A stretch of 64,000 nt of DNA from Acetatifactor muris (GTDB lineage Bacteria > Bacillota > Clostridia > Lachnospirales > Lachnospiraceae). The notes under the pieces are model-generated. The model was not told the origin of the DNA. It saw only the letters and a list, made by a program, of their open reading frames with translations, and did not search any database. A program made the position numbers and the translations under genes. The first letter of the stretch is position 1; every line of letters begins with the position of its first letter. The DNA lies in assembly GCF_024623325.1 (NCBI RefSeq), contig NZ_JANJZD010000003.1, forward strand, positions 124,001-188,000. The letters are read 5' to 3'. Positions 26,441-36,175 of this stretch are shown here, in pieces.

Positions 26441-26656
26441 TTACTTTACCTCAACACCTGTCACCTCATATCCGGCCCCGGTCACTGCCGCGGTCAGTGT
26501 CTCATCAGCGACCTCCCCATTCAGTTCCACCTCGGCGGTTTTAGTTTCCAGGCTCATGGTCACGGCGCCTACACCTTCCACAGCTTCCAGAGCCTTCTGT
26601 ACTCTCCCTGTGCAGTGTCCGCACATCATTCCTTCAATTGTGATTATTTTCTTCAT
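26441..26656 (-). CDS. Possible independently translated CopZ-like chaperone (internal start in copA)
   Basis: In-frame ATG at 26656 begins [19 protein letters not shown], a complete 71-aa HMA domain of the size of free CopZ chaperones. AAGGAAGG sits 5 nt upstream, a strong ribosome site inside copA. The same stop codon is used. Either the domain is only the tail of CopA, or internal initiation also yields a soluble Cu(I) chaperone. The second product is inference. Confidence 0.45.
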   Translation of the reverse strand: MKKIITIEGMMCGHCTGRVQKALEAVEGVGAVTMSLETKTAEVELNGEVADETLTAAVTGAGYEVTGVEVK

Positions 26657-29200
26657 AGTTTCCTTCCTTTCCGCATGCATTGTCATGCTGTCTGTCTTCT
26701 CCCCGTCGGCTTCGCCCTGCCCGGACTGAAATCCGCTTCTGAATCCTTTCAGCCGCAGGGCATTGCCCACCACGAACACGCTGCTCAGGCTCATGGCCGC
26801 AGCGCCGAACATGGGATTCAGCTTGATTCCAAATATAGGATACCACACTCCGGCCGCCAGGGGAATACCTATCACGTTATAAAAAAAGGCCCAGAACAGA
26901 TTTTGCCTGATATTCCGGATAACCGCTCTGCTCAGGCGGACTGCGGTGACAGCATCCCGCAAATCGCTTTTCATCAATATAATGTCCGCACTCTCCATGG
27001 CCACATCCGTTCCCGCGCCGATGGCCATCCCCACATCGGCTGCCGCCAGCGCAGGCGCATCGTTGATGCCGTCGCCGATCATAGCCACTTTATGTCCTTT
27101 TTCCCGCAGCTGTCGTATCTTCTTCTCCTTATCCTGCGGAAGCACTTCCGCCACCACTTCTTCAATGTCCAGTCGTTTGCGCACCGCCTCTGCCGTCCGC
27201 CTGTTGTCCCCTGTGAGCATCACCACATGAATCCCCATCTCCTTAAATCTGCGGATAGCTTCCCGGGAACTGGATTTCACTTCGTCTGCTACGCCGATAA
27301 TCCCCAGAAACCTTCCCTTTTCTGCTGCCAGGAGAGGCGTCATTCCCTCGTCCGCAAGAGCGGCAATTTTCTGTAGTGCCACTTTGTCCAGAACAATTCC
27401 AATGCTCTCCAGATAGGCCTGGTTCCCCACAAAATACCGCTTTCCGGCCTTCACCCCCGCTTCCTCCGGAATCATACGCCGGGGCGGAATATCCTCTGTC
27501 AATACGCCTTCCACGCCTCTGCCGAACACAGCTGTGAATTCTCTGATTTCCGGTATGGACAGATTCAGAGACTTCGCATGTTCCACTACTGCTTCAGCCA
27601 GAGGATGTTCGCTTTTTTTCTCCAGAGCTGCCGCGATCTGTATCAGCGTCTCCGCGGACATATCCTCCACACAGACATCCACCTGCATGCATTTCAGTCT
27701 GCCTGCAGTGATGGTGCCCGTCTTATCCATGACAACTGTATCCGTCTCTCTGGCCTGCTGCAGGGCCTCGCCGGATTTGATGAGAATGCCATGCCCGGCT
27801 CCCACACCTGTTCCCACCATAATCGCCACCGGCGTGGCCAGCCCCAGGGCACAGGGACAGGAAATCACCAGTACTGCAATTGCCGTGGAAATGGCAAATT
27901 CCCCGCCGGCTCCCGCCAGAAGCCAGGCAGCCAGGGTCACCAGCGCGATACAGATGACCACAGGGACGAAGACACCCGCCACTTTATCCGCCAGCTGGGC
28001 AATGGGCGCCTTGCTGGCACTGGCCTCCTCCACCAGCCGAATGATCTGCGACAAGGTGGTATCCTCTCCCACTCTGTCCGCTCTGCATTTTAAAAATCCG
28101 GCCTTGTTCACAGTAGCAGACACCACACGGTCGCCCTCCTGCTTCTCCACCGGCACACTCTCCCCGGTTATGGCCGCCTCATCCACGCTGGAACTTCCTT
28201 CCAGCACAGTGCCGTCCACGGGAACCAGACTTCCCGGCTTCACAAGGAAAATGTCTCCCGCCCGCAGCTCTTCCGTGGGAATCTCCATCTCTGTTCCGTC
28301 CTCAGTGAGCAGAATCGCCGTCCGGGGTGACAAATCCATCAGTTTGGTAATGGCTTCGCCTGTCTTCCCCTTTGAACGGCTCTCCAGGTACTTTCCCACC
28401 GTGACCAGAGTCAGTATCATACCCGCGGATTCAAAGTACAAATCCTGGGAGTACTGTTCCACCAGAGCCATATCTCCATGTCCCAGTCCATAGCTGATCC
28501 GATACAGGGCAAAAATACCGTAAACAATGGCAGCGGAAGCTCCCAGAGCAATCAGACTGTCCATATTGGGGCTGAAATGTCCCAGTGTCCTGAATCCCAC
28601 GGTGAAAAATTTCCGGTTCATATAGACAATTGGCAGCAGCAGCAACAGCTGTGTCATGGCAAAGGTGACGGCATTCTCACCCCCATGCAGATATCTGTGT
28701 ACAAATCCGGGAATGGGCAGTCCGAACCATTCATTATACATATGATACATGGCCACATACATCAGCGGCAGCAAAAAGGCAACAGAAATACCCAGCCGCC
28801 ATTTCATGGCTCTCCCCTCTTCCTCCGCCTTCTTCTGCAGGCTGTTCCGACCGCCGGTACGTCCCGGCCGCTTTCCGCTTTCCTTTCCTGCTTCCGGTAA
28901 ATTACTCAAGTCACAGGCCCCGTCCCTGCAGGAGGAACCTGCAGGCTCCCGGCGCCTTACGCTTTCTCCGGACCTGTGCGGGGAACCACCGACAATCCGT
29001 TCTGCCCCGTATCCCGCTCTCTCCACCGCCGCAGCAATGTCCTGTCCCTCAAGCATCTTCTCGTCGTAGCTGACTTCCATAGTCTCTGTCAGCAGATTCA
29101 CTGATGCCTTCTCCACGCCTGTCAGTTTGTTCACCGCCTTCTCCACATGGGAGGAACACGCTGAACAGGTCATACCAGATATATGAAAACGCTCCTTCAT
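26441..29200 (-). CDS. copA: Copper-exporting P1B-type ATPase CopA with C-terminal CopZ-like domain
   Basis: 919-aa membrane pump that exports Cu(I). N-terminal heavy-metal domain with [10 protein letters not shown] (residues 9-18), Ser/Arg-rich linker, about 8 membrane segments, ion-binding CPC ([12 protein letters not shown]), phosphorylation site DKTGT, TGES, and hinge [14 protein letters not shown]. After the last helices comes an extra heavy-metal domain (about 849-919) with GMMCGHC, which looks like a fused CopZ chaperone. The start at 29200 follows AGGAG by 6 nt; an upstream in-frame ATG is rejected. It lies downstream of csoR and should be released by copper. Confidence 0.95.
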   Translation of the reverse strand: MKERFHISGMTCSACSSHVEKAVNKLTGVEKASVNLLTETMEVSYDEKMLEGQDIAAAVERAGYGAERIVGGSPHRSGESVRRREPAGSSCRDGACDLSNLPEAGKESGKRPGRTGGRNSLQKKAEEEGRAMKWRLGISVAFLLPLMYVAMYHMYNEWFGLPIPGFVHRYLHGGENAVTFAMTQLLLLLPIVYMNRKFFTVGFRTLGHFSPNMDSLIALGASAAIVYGIFALYRISYGLGHGDMALVEQYSQDLYFESAGMILTLVTVGKYLESRSKGKTGEAITKLMDLSPRTAILLTEDGTEMEIPTEELRAGDIFLVKPGSLVPVDGTVLEGSSSVDEAAITGESVPVEKQEGDRVVSATVNKAGFLKCRADRVGEDTTLSQIIRLVEEASASKAPIAQLADKVAGVFVPVVICIALVTLAAWLLAGAGGEFAISTAIAVLVISCPCALGLATPVAIMVGTGVGAGHGILIKSGEALQQARETDTVVMDKTGTITAGRLKCMQVDVCVEDMSAETLIQIAAALEKKSEHPLAEAVVEHAKSLNLSIPEIREFTAVFGRGVEGVLTEDIPPRRMIPEEAGVKAGKRYFVGNQAYLESIGIVLDKVALQKIAALADEGMTPLLAAEKGRFLGIIGVADEVKSSSREAIRRFKEMGIHVVMLTGDNRRTAEAVRKRLDIEEVVAEVLPQDKEKKIRQLREKGHKVAMIGDGINDAPALAAADVGMAIGAGTDVAMESADIILMKSDLRDAVTAVRLSRAVIRNIRQNLFWAFFYNVIGIPLAAGVWYPIFGIKLNPMFGAAAMSLSSVFVVGNALRLKGFRSGFQSGQGEADGEKTDSMTMHAERKETMKKIITIEGMMCGHCTGRVQKALEAVEGVGAVTMSLETKTAEVELNGEVADETLTAAVTGAGYEVTGVEVK

Positions 29201-29270
29201 CACACTCTCCTTTTTCCTCAAAAATTCCGTTCTTCTCCACACCCCTGCGGAAATCCACACTTTCCATCCG

Positions 29271-29618
29271 TTACTTCAGTTTCTTCATCAGCGCAACTGC
29301 CTCCCCCACCACGGCCAGATTTCCTTTCCCGATTTCCTCCACCACACAGCTCTCCATATGTTCCTGCAGAATCAGATAACCGAAAGACTGCAGCGCACTT
29401 TCCGCCGCTGCCAGCTGCGTAAGAATATCTCCGCAATAACGATTTTCTTCCAGCATCTTCCCGATCCCATTCAGCTGACCTGTAATGCGGTTCAGCCGAT
29501 TTTTCAACAGCTTCAGCTCTTTTTCCGTTCTGGGTGTGGCCTTCCGATGACAGCCACAGCAATTTTCCCCGCCATCTGGTATGTTACAGTCATTTTTTGT
29601 AGTATTCCCTTCCGTCAT
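29271..29618 (-). CDS. csoR: CsoR-type copper-sensing repressor
   Basis: 115 aa from the ATG at 29618, which has GGAAAGGA 7 nt upstream (longer in-frame starts lie in the leader). The helical DUF156 fold shows [15 protein letters not shown] and the metal ligands of CsoR in order: Cys in NRYCGDI, then His and Cys in QEHMESC. Cu(I) binding releases DNA. Two near-identical CsoR-like boxes lie upstream, one of them exactly between -35 and -10, so the csoR-copA operon is autoregulated. The N-terminal ~30 residues contain extra Cys/His (CCGCHRK) of unknown role. Confidence 0.92.
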   Translation of the reverse strand: MTEGNTTKNDCNIPDGGENCCGCHRKATPRTEKELKLLKNRLNRITGQLNGIGKMLEENRYCGDILTQLAAAESALQSFGYLILQEHMESCVVEEIGKGNLAVVGEAVALMKKLK

Positions 29619-29682
29619 TTTTCTATCCTTTCCATGTCTTTCCGCCAAACTGGAAGACATTTTGCCCTTTTCTGTAACGCAA

Positions 29683-29744
29683 ATACCCTGTAGGGGTATC
29701 TGTATTACAACTACAGAATATACCCCCACAGGGTATTTGTCAAG
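29683..29744 (-). promoter_or_regulatory. csoR-copA promoter with two CsoR-like operator boxes
   Basis: On the minus strand TTGACA (complement of 29739-29744), 17 bp, TATTCT (complement of 29715-29720). The spacer is filled by the operator ATACCCCCACAGGGTAT (29720-29736, plus-strand reading). A second box, ATACCCTGTAGGGGTAT (29683-29699), lies downstream of the start site in inverse orientation. Both match the G/C-rich dyads flanked by TAC/GTA bound by CsoR. Confidence 0.85.
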
Positions 29745-29783
29745 TGTTCTCACAATTATTTTCACGACAGATTTCAAAAATAT

Positions 29784-30341
29784 TCAGAAACTTTTGTCCG
29801 GCAGGCACACAACCCTTCCCTGCCGCAGAGATTCTCCCACGGCAATCAGCCGCTGATTATCCGACCCGCGAAAAGCCAGTCTCAGGTTCTTTCGTTCTTC
29901 CACAAACTCTCCGTCCACAAGCACGTCAATACAGTCCAGCAACTCCCGGACAGTTCCATCCTCCGCAGATTCCGTTCCTCCCCAGGAGCCTCCTCCCGCC
30001 CAGACCAGCAGATCCTTCTCATAATCATACCCTGTATAGCACCAGATATCCTTGCCGGGATACTGCTTCCGCACCGCTTTCAGCAAGGCCAGCACCGTCT
30101 CTCTGTTCTCCGGTTCCATGGGTTCCCCGCCCAGAATGCTCAGCCCTCTGATATAGTCCGGTGCAAGGGCCTGCAGGATTTCCGCCTCCGTCTCCCGGCT
30201 GTAGTCTCTGCCATAGTTGAAGTCCCAGGCCTCGCTGTTAAAGCACCCTTTACACTTGTGAGTACAGCCGCTGACGAAAAGGGATACCCGGATGCCCGGT
30301 CCGTTGGCCACATCTGTCTTTTTGATACTCGCATACTTCAT
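29784..30341 (-). CDS. nrdG: Anaerobic ribonucleotide reductase activating protein NrdG
   Basis: 185-aa radical SAM activase that installs the glycyl radical on NrdD. The [4Fe-4S] motif is CTHKCKGCFN in the N-terminal third, preceded by NGPGIRVSLFVSGC; a GGEPM segment follows. The ATG at 30341 overlaps the nrdD stop (ATGA); an upstream in-frame start inside nrdD is rejected. Cotranscribed and coupled with nrdD. The C-terminal ~30 residues (RLAFRGSDNQRLIAVG) form the usual substrate-side tail. Confidence 0.94.
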   Translation of the reverse strand: MKYASIKKTDVANGPGIRVSLFVSGCTHKCKGCFNSEAWDFNYGRDYSRETEAEILQALAPDYIRGLSILGGEPMEPENRETVLALLKAVRKQYPGKDIWCYTGYDYEKDLLVWAGGGSWGGTESAEDGTVRELLDCIDVLVDGEFVEERKNLRLAFRGSDNQRLIAVGESLRQGRVVCLPDKSF

Positions 30342-32464
30342 AGATGCAGCACCCTGGATTTGATTTCCTTTGTCTTGCCGGTGTTCCAGAAATTTTCTCC
30401 CAGATAGCCGCACGTGCGCCTGGTCACATTCATTTTGGAATGGTTCTTATTGTGGCACTGGGGGCATTCCCACTCATTATCCTCATTGATCAGAATCTCC
30501 CCGTCATAACCGCACACATGGCAGTAATCTGATTTCGTGTTGAACTCACCGTACTGAATATTGTCGTAGATGAAACGTATCAGTTCTTCCACTGCCTCCA
30601 CATTGTTCAGCAGGCTGGGAATCTCCACATAGGAAATGGCACCTCCCAGGGATTTATTCTGGAACTCACTCTCAAAGGTAAATTTCGTAAATGCATCTAT
30701 GGGTTCCCGTACATCCACGTGGTAGGAATTGGTATAATATCCCTTGTCCGTCACATTGGGAATGTCTCCGTATTTTTCTCTGTCTATCCTTGCAAAGCGG
30801 TAGCACAGCGTCTCCGCCGGGGTGCCGTACAGGCTGAACCCGATTCCGGTCTCCTGCCGCCATCTGGCCGCTGCCTCCTTCAGGTGATCCATCACTCTCA
30901 GCGCAAATTCCTTCCCCTTAGGCTCCGTATGGCTGCATCCTTTCATCAGCCAGGTCAGCTCATACAGGCCGATATACCCCAGAGACATGGTGGAATAGCC
31001 GTTCTTCAGCAGTCTGTCTATTTTTTCTCCCTTTTTCAGCCGGGCAATGGCGCCGTACTGCCAGTGAATGGGACTGACATCGGAAAGCGTCCCCAGCAGG
31101 GCCTTATGTCTGCACATCAATGCCTCCCGGCATAAGTCCAGGCGCTCGTCCAGTCTCCGCCAGAAAAGCTCCTCGTTTCCCTCCGACACAATGCCGATCT
31201 GCGGCAGATTCAGGCTGACCACCCCCTGATTAAAGCGGCCCTCCCACTTATAATTCCCCGCTTCATCCTTCCAGGGGGAGAGAAAGGAGCGGCAGCCCAT
31301 ACAGGAGAATACATTTCCCTCATAATTCTCCCGCATCTTCTTCGCGGAGATATAGTCAGGATACATTCTTTTTGCAGAACATTTCGCAGCCAGCCGGGTC
31401 ACATAATCATACTTTCCGCCCTTCAGACAATTGTTCTCGTCCAGCACATACACCAGCTTCGGGAATGCAGGTGTCACATATATCCCCTTCTCATTCTTCG
31501 TCCCCTGAATGCGCTGATTCAAGATCTCCACGATAATGCGCACCGTCTCTTCCACATACGCGTCCTCATCGTCTATGTGAAGGAACAGTGTCACAAAGGG
31601 AGACTGCCCGTTGGTGGTCATCAGCGTATTAATCTGGTACTGTATGGTCTGTACACCTGAACGCAGCTCATCCTGCAGGCGCAGCTCCACAATTCGATTC
31701 TTCATTTCCTCATCCAGAGATGTGCCGAATTCCTCCTCCAGCTGAGCCTGGAACTTTTCTCTGCTCCTGCGCAGGTATTTGCCCAGATGCTTCACGTTCA
31801 CGGACTGGCCGCCGTACTGATTGCTTGCCACCGCCGCGATAATCTGTGTGGTCACCGTACAGGCCACCTGAAAACTTTTGGGAGACTCAATCATTTTCCC
31901 GTTGATGGAGGTACCGTTATCCAGCATGTCCTTAATATTAATCAGACAGCAGTTGAAAATGGGCTGAATGAAATAATCCGCATCATGAAAATGGAACACA
32001 CCGTTGTCATGGGCCAGAGAAAGGTGCTCCGGAAGCAGCATGCGCCTGGTCACATCCCGGGATACCTCCCCTGCAATATAATCCCGCTGGGTGGAGGCAA
32101 GACGGGTATTCTTGTTGGAATTTTCTTCTGCCAGCTCTTTGTTCTCATTGCGTATCAGTTTCAAAATAGACTCATCCGTGGTATTGGATTTGCGCATCAG
32201 GCTTCTCTGATAACGATATACAATATATTTTTTGGCGAGGACATACTTGTTGTTCTGCACCAGATGCTGCTCGATGATATCCTGCACATGCTCCACAGCC
32301 TGCAGGTCCTTCCCTTCCTCTTTCACAGCTTCCAGAATTTCCTCCACCAGAGGATTTCCGGCCCTGTCCTTTTCTTCCACTTCGTTATTCGCCTTCTGGA
32401 TGGCGGAGACAATCTTCTCCTCCTCATAGGCCACCACACGCCCGTCCCGTTTCTGAATTCTCAT
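30338..32464 (-). CDS. nrdD: Anaerobic ribonucleoside-triphosphate reductase NrdD
   Basis: 708 aa, class III reductase making dNTPs without oxygen. An ATP-cone domain (about 1-95: IQKRDGRVVAYEEEKIVSAI) is followed by the ten-stranded barrel with MGCRSFLSPW. The C-terminal zinc site is CHVCGYDG and CPQCHNK, and the glycyl-radical loop is RTCGYLGENF near residue 685. Length is typical. Two NrdR-like boxes and a strong promoter precede it. NrdG follows in an overlapping frame. Confidence 0.96.
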   Translation of the reverse strand: MRIQKRDGRVVAYEEEKIVSAIQKANNEVEEKDRAGNPLVEEILEAVKEEGKDLQAVEHVQDIIEQHLVQNNKYVLAKKYIVYRYQRSLMRKSNTTDESILKLIRNENKELAEENSNKNTRLASTQRDYIAGEVSRDVTRRMLLPEHLSLAHDNGVFHFHDADYFIQPIFNCCLINIKDMLDNGTSINGKMIESPKSFQVACTVTTQIIAAVASNQYGGQSVNVKHLGKYLRRSREKFQAQLEEEFGTSLDEEMKNRIVELRLQDELRSGVQTIQYQINTLMTTNGQSPFVTLFLHIDDEDAYVEETVRIIVEILNQRIQGTKNEKGIYVTPAFPKLVYVLDENNCLKGGKYDYVTRLAAKCSAKRMYPDYISAKKMRENYEGNVFSCMGCRSFLSPWKDEAGNYKWEGRFNQGVVSLNLPQIGIVSEGNEELFWRRLDERLDLCREALMCRHKALLGTLSDVSPIHWQYGAIARLKKGEKIDRLLKNGYSTMSLGYIGLYELTWLMKGCSHTEPKGKEFALRVMDHLKEAAARWRQETGIGFSLYGTPAETLCYRFARIDREKYGDIPNVTDKGYYTNSYHVDVREPIDAFTKFTFESEFQNKSLGGAISYVEIPSLLNNVEAVEELIRFIYDNIQYGEFNTKSDYCHVCGYDGEILINEDNEWECPQCHNKNHSKMNVTRRTCGYLGENFWNTGKTKEIKSRVLHL

Positions 32465-32514
32465 ATAAAATCATACCTTTCTGCAACAGCATTTCAGACG
32501 CGGACCTGCCCATA

Positions 32515-32551
32515 TAAAAGAGCCGCTCCGCAGAAATCTACGGAGACGGCC
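32515..32551 (-). other. Terminator-like hairpin in the nrdD leader
   Basis: On the minus strand GCCGTCTCCG pairs with CGGAGCGGCT (plus-strand arms 32521-32530 and 32541-32550, small bulge), followed by CTTTTATA. It lies downstream of the nrdD promoter and NrdR boxes, so it is in the 5' leader. It could attenuate nrdD. Confidence 0.5.
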
Positions 32552-32552
32552 C

Positions 32553-32631
32553 TTTCAATATCTTGTGTCTGTTATGGTCTTCGCATCTATATCTTGTTCT
32601 CCATTATAACGGAGCGCAAAATAAAATGCAA
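32553..32631 (-). promoter_or_regulatory. nrdDG promoter with tandem NrdR-like boxes
   Basis: Minus strand TTGCAT (complement of 32626-32631), 17 bp, TATAAT (complement of 32603-32608). Two similar boxes, plus-strand TTTCAATATCTTGTGT (32553-32568) and GCATCTATATCTTGTT (32584-32599 with its first base at 32583-32584), share the core and repeat at 31 bp, about three helical turns. That is the spacing known for NrdR, the ATP/dATP-sensing repressor of nrd genes. Confidence 0.7.
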
Positions 32632-32648
32632 GAAGATTTTCCTATTCG

Positions 32649-33770
32649 TTATCTTTTACACTTCTGGACGACAGCGGTCAGTTCCTCCCATCTGTTTTCC
32701 ATATCTTCCACCAGCTTAAACTGCGTTCTGGCCCGGTCCAGATTATGTCCTTCCCTGTGAATTTTAAAATAATTGTCTCCTTCCAGATAATCCGCCAGGA
32801 ACCGCATCCCGCATTCCAGCGTCATCAGCCTGGCTCCCATGGGCAGCATTGCAATCTCTTCTTCCGTGAGACTGCCTCCGCAGCCTTCCAGATACCCTCT
32901 TGTGAAAGCTTCAAATAATTCCAGATCCAGCCTCACTTTATCCAGGTCCCGCTCATCCTCCGCCCCGGTGCTGGCCCCAAAGCGAATGGAATCCCCGAAA
33001 TCATAGAGAGAAAGTCCGGGCATCACGGTATCCAGATCAATGACACAAAGCACCTTTCCTGTCTCCCGGTCAAAGAGCACATTGTTCAGCTTGGTGTCAT
33101 TGTGTGTCACTCTCAGAGGAAGCTTTCCCTCCCCCAGCAGGTCTGTCAGCACTGACACATCCTTTTCCCGGGAGAGAACGAACTGGATTTCCTTTTCTAT
33201 GCCGGCGGCCCGTCCCAGCCGGTCCTCCTGTACAGCCTTCCGGAAATTCCGGAAACGCACAGGCGTATTATGGAAGTCAGGAATGGTCTCCCACAGCTTC
33301 TCCACGGGAAAATCAGAAAGCATTCTCTGAAACTGTCCGAAGGCCACGCCGCTGTCATGGAAATTCTTCGTGTTTTCCACTTTCTCCAGGCACAGAGTTC
33401 CCTCCACATACAGATACATTCTCCAGTAATCGTGATTCTCATCCTCATAGAAGGAAGCGCCATCCAAAGTCCGAATCACATTCAGTGTCTCCCTGTCCGG
33501 ATCTCCGCCCTGTGCGGTGATTACATCTCTCAGGTATTCTGTGACACACACCACATTTTCCATAAGCTGCTTCGGCCTGCGGAATACATTCTGATTCATC
33601 CGCTGGAGAATATACCGCTTTTCTCTTCCCTGTTCTGTACCGAAGGTAAGCAAATGCGTGTCATTGATGTGCCCGTTCCCGTAAGGCTGATTGTCCAGCA
33701 GCTTCCCCTCCACGGCAAACTGTCTGATCACTTCTTCTGTTCCGCTCTGTTCCAAATATTCCGTACTCAT
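32649..33770 (-). CDS. N-acetylhexosamine 1-kinase, NahK/LnpB-like
   Basis: 373-aa kinase of the aminoglycoside-phosphotransferase fold. It resembles bifidobacterial NahK along its length: PYGNGHINDTHLL, YILQRMNQNVF, then the catalytic loop RVTHNDTKLNNVLFD, the metal motif VIDLDTVMPG and DFGDSIRFGAST. NahK phosphorylates GlcNAc/GalNAc at C1, the products left when the GH112 phosphorylase splits galacto-N-biose or lacto-N-biose. It starts in an ATGA overlap with that phosphorylase gene, confirming a shared pathway. The gene closes the glycan operon. Confidence 0.9.
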   Translation of the reverse strand: MSTEYLEQSGTEEVIRQFAVEGKLLDNQPYGNGHINDTHLLTFGTEQGREKRYILQRMNQNVFRRPKQLMENVVCVTEYLRDVITAQGGDPDRETLNVIRTLDGASFYEDENHDYWRMYLYVEGTLCLEKVENTKNFHDSGVAFGQFQRMLSDFPVEKLWETIPDFHNTPVRFRNFRKAVQEDRLGRAAGIEKEIQFVLSREKDVSVLTDLLGEGKLPLRVTHNDTKLNNVLFDRETGKVLCVIDLDTVMPGLSLYDFGDSIRFGASTGAEDERDLDKVRLDLELFEAFTRGYLEGCGGSLTEEEIAMLPMGARLMTLECGMRFLADYLEGDNYFKIHREGHNLDRARTQFKLVEDMENRWEELTAVVQKCKR

Positions 33771-35941
33771 TCTCTCTCCTCAACATCCAGCCATACAATT
33801 TCCATGGGCGCCATGTCAAGATGCGCTCTGATTTCTCCCTGTACATAGAGATCTGTCTGTCTGGGTTCTCTGGAATTGTTTATCACTGCGATTTTACCGG
33901 TCTCTTCAAACACCGTAATCTCCGTATCCACATTGGATACATAGAACTTCCGCATCTCCGCTTCCTGATGGGCCGCATAGTAGATTGCCCGCAGCAGAAG
34001 CCGGCAGTTCTGGGGCGAATAGGGAAGTCCCGCAAAGTATACGCTCCTGCCCTCTCCGTACTGATTCACCACCAGACGGCTGTACTTTCCGTCCATATTC
34101 AGGATCTGATAATTCTCTCCCTGGGCATAGATACGGCTCTTTCCTTCTCCGAAATCAATCTCTCCCTCAATATCCTCCAGAATGAAATGACTGCTGTCCA
34201 TCTCATTATACTTATCAGTACTCATGGAGAAGCCAAGCTCTCTGTCCACTCCCAGCACATCGCTGAGCTGGAAATACCGTCCCTGATACTGACAGGCGCT
34301 GGGCTCACCCACTCCGATGAAGCCGCCACCCTGGTCCACGAATCTGCGGATGGCACAGACAATGGTTTCATCCATCCAGTTTTCCGCGCCGCTCCAGGAA
34401 GTTCCCACATCGCCCGCGTTGATAATGACCCTGATGTCCGGGTCAATGCCCTCTCTCACCTGGTCAAAGGTAATAAATTCCACATCAAATGGCATTCCGC
34501 TCAGACACTCGATCACGCCCACATAGGAATAAATCTCTCTGTACCAGAGCGCATGATGTACCTGATTGGCCATCCATCTTCTCAGATTTCCCCAGCAGTT
34601 GAGAATTCCCACCTTGAAAGGCGCCGTGTAGGCCTTCGTCCCCTGCATATTGGCATGGATCTGCCGGAATTCATCCACCACACGTTTTATCTGGTCAATA
34701 AAGCCCGGCCACTCGTTGGCCAGCTTCAGATATCCGCCGTATCCGATCCTGTCCAGGGGGGAGCGCAGAATGGCTCTCCTTGCTTTCAGCCAGTTCTCCT
34801 GGGCTTCCCCTATGGGGTCGCCTCCCTCTGTAAACACATCCGGGAAAAAGTATGGAAGAAGTCTTCCTTCCGTATACTTCACACCCTTAATATCCGAAAT
34901 CATGCGGAGTGTGACACCGTCTCCCACAGACCCCACAACGGCGTCCAGTCCGATATTCGCGAAATATTTTCCGAAGGGCTCCGTCCCGATCCAGTGGTCT
35001 CCCAGAAACATCATGGCTTCCTTGCCATATTCATGTACAATATCCACCAGCTCTTTCGCCAGGGAGCTGACTTCTCTCTGCTGGAATTCAATGAAATCCC
35101 TAAACTCTCTGGAAGGCACGCGGAAAATGGAATTGTGATATCCCTGATCCACAATATATTCCGGCCGGAATTTATAACCCGCCCATTTTTCAAACTGTTC
35201 CAGAATATAAGGACTGACACTGGCACTGTATCCGAACCACTCTACAAATTTCTCTCTCTTTTTATCATCGAATGTCAAAGTAAACTGGTGGAAAAAGGTA
35301 GTAAAACGCACCACATTCACATCCGGGTTCTCCTGACACCATCTCTTAAGCTTATTTTTCACATACTCTCTGGTCTTCGGCTGACGTACATCATAGGTCA
35401 GCTGATGAGGCGCATCTTTCCAGTCGTTTGTGATAAAGTTATACATATGTACCGGGTCCCAGATCAGAAAAGCCAGAAAGCTTACGGTGTACTGATGATA
35501 GGGAATGCTCTCAATGACCACCTCGCCGGTCTCTTCGTCATATTCCCATTGTTCCGTGGGAACCGGCTCACCGGTGGTCCTGTCCATTACCTCCCACCAT
35601 CTCTTGGGAGAATCCAGCGTATTCACCTTCAGCTGTTCCCGGTGGAATCCTTTCATCAGTTCAATGCGCAGACTCTTTCCTCTGGCCGTCACCCGGTCAC
35701 TGATCAGATACTCCTGCTGTATCTCCTCCGGGTGGCTCTCCGCCCACTCATTATCCTTTCGGGTGGTATAATAAGTCGCATATATTTTGGCACCGGACTG
35801 CAGAAGCGCATCCGGCATGGCTGTTCCGTCGCAATCCCGCAGCGCATCCGCCCCCAGCAGCTCCTGCAGACGCATGGTTTCTTCCACCATGTCCACATCC
35901 GTAGGCAGCGTCAGTCTGCCCTTCTTCTCCATATTCATCAT
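33767..35941 (-). CDS. GH112 galactosyl-N-acetylhexosamine phosphorylase, LnpA-like
   Basis: 724 aa. The sequence follows the B. longum GLNBP pattern: RLTLPTDVDMVEET, NEWAESH, DRTTGE, YTVSFLAFLIWDPVHMYN, FTTFFHQFTL, and FLGDHWIGTEPFG with the catalytic Asp at about 315. It phosphorolyses beta-1,3-galactosyl-HexNAc (mucin core galacto-N-biose, milk lacto-N-biose) to galactose 1-phosphate and HexNAc in the cytoplasm. Some GH112 members prefer galactosyl-rhamnose; the NahK neighbour argues for a HexNAc substrate. Coupled to the kinase gene by a 4-bp overlap. Confidence 0.92.
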   Translation of the reverse strand: MMNMEKKGRLTLPTDVDMVEETMRLQELLGADALRDCDGTAMPDALLQSGAKIYATYYTTRKDNEWAESHPEEIQQEYLISDRVTARGKSLRIELMKGFHREQLKVNTLDSPKRWWEVMDRTTGEPVPTEQWEYDEETGEVVIESIPYHQYTVSFLAFLIWDPVHMYNFITNDWKDAPHQLTYDVRQPKTREYVKNKLKRWCQENPDVNVVRFTTFFHQFTLTFDDKKREKFVEWFGYSASVSPYILEQFEKWAGYKFRPEYIVDQGYHNSIFRVPSREFRDFIEFQQREVSSLAKELVDIVHEYGKEAMMFLGDHWIGTEPFGKYFANIGLDAVVGSVGDGVTLRMISDIKGVKYTEGRLLPYFFPDVFTEGGDPIGEAQENWLKARRAILRSPLDRIGYGGYLKLANEWPGFIDQIKRVVDEFRQIHANMQGTKAYTAPFKVGILNCWGNLRRWMANQVHHALWYREIYSYVGVIECLSGMPFDVEFITFDQVREGIDPDIRVIINAGDVGTSWSGAENWMDETIVCAIRRFVDQGGGFIGVGEPSACQYQGRYFQLSDVLGVDRELGFSMSTDKYNEMDSSHFILEDIEGEIDFGEGKSRIYAQGENYQILNMDGKYSRLVVNQYGEGRSVYFAGLPYSPQNCRLLLRAIYYAAHQEAEMRKFYVSNVDTEITVFEETGKIAVINNSREPRQTDLYVQGEIRAHLDMAPMEIVWLDVEERE

Positions 35942-35995
35942 CCTGTCTCCGTCCTCTCCGGAAACAGTCCGGCCGAACTGTTCCCTCTTATTCTA

Positions 35996-36160
35996 TCATC
36001 TAAATTTGCGATTGTACAGATAAAGAAGAACCAATATTCCCGCCAGCCCCACAAGCATTACCAGCAGTCCCACCGGTCCTATGTTGCGCTGTCCAAAGGC
36101 AATCAGCGCCATACTTACCAGAAAAATCACCGTGTATAAAATCCCGCTTATCCATTTCAT
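35996..36160 (-). CDS. Small two-helix membrane protein, DUF6903-like
   Basis: 54 aa with two hydrophobic stretches: ISGILYTVIFLVSMALIAF and VGLLVMLVGLAGILVLLYL, separated by QRNIGP, and a basic tail YNRKFR. AGGAGG is 7 nt before the ATG at 36160. It sits in the operon between the transporter and phosphorylase genes. I recall similar small proteins (DUF6903) beside sugar phosphorylases in Lachnospiraceae; this naming is tentative and function is unknown. An in-frame upstream ATG at 36301, also with a good AGGAGAGG site, would give a 101-aa form; see the structured element there. Confidence 0.68.
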   Translation of the reverse strand: MKWISGILYTVIFLVSMALIAFGQRNIGPVGLLVMLVGLAGILVLLYLYNRKFR

Positions 36161-36175
36161 ATTTTGTCCTCCTAA

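Noticed and set aside
33821..36139. A 772-codon open frame on the plus strand opposite the GH112 phosphorylase
   Set aside because: It mirrors the conserved phosphorylase and kinase frames, has no ribosome site and no recognisable domain; it is an antisense shadow caused by codon bias.
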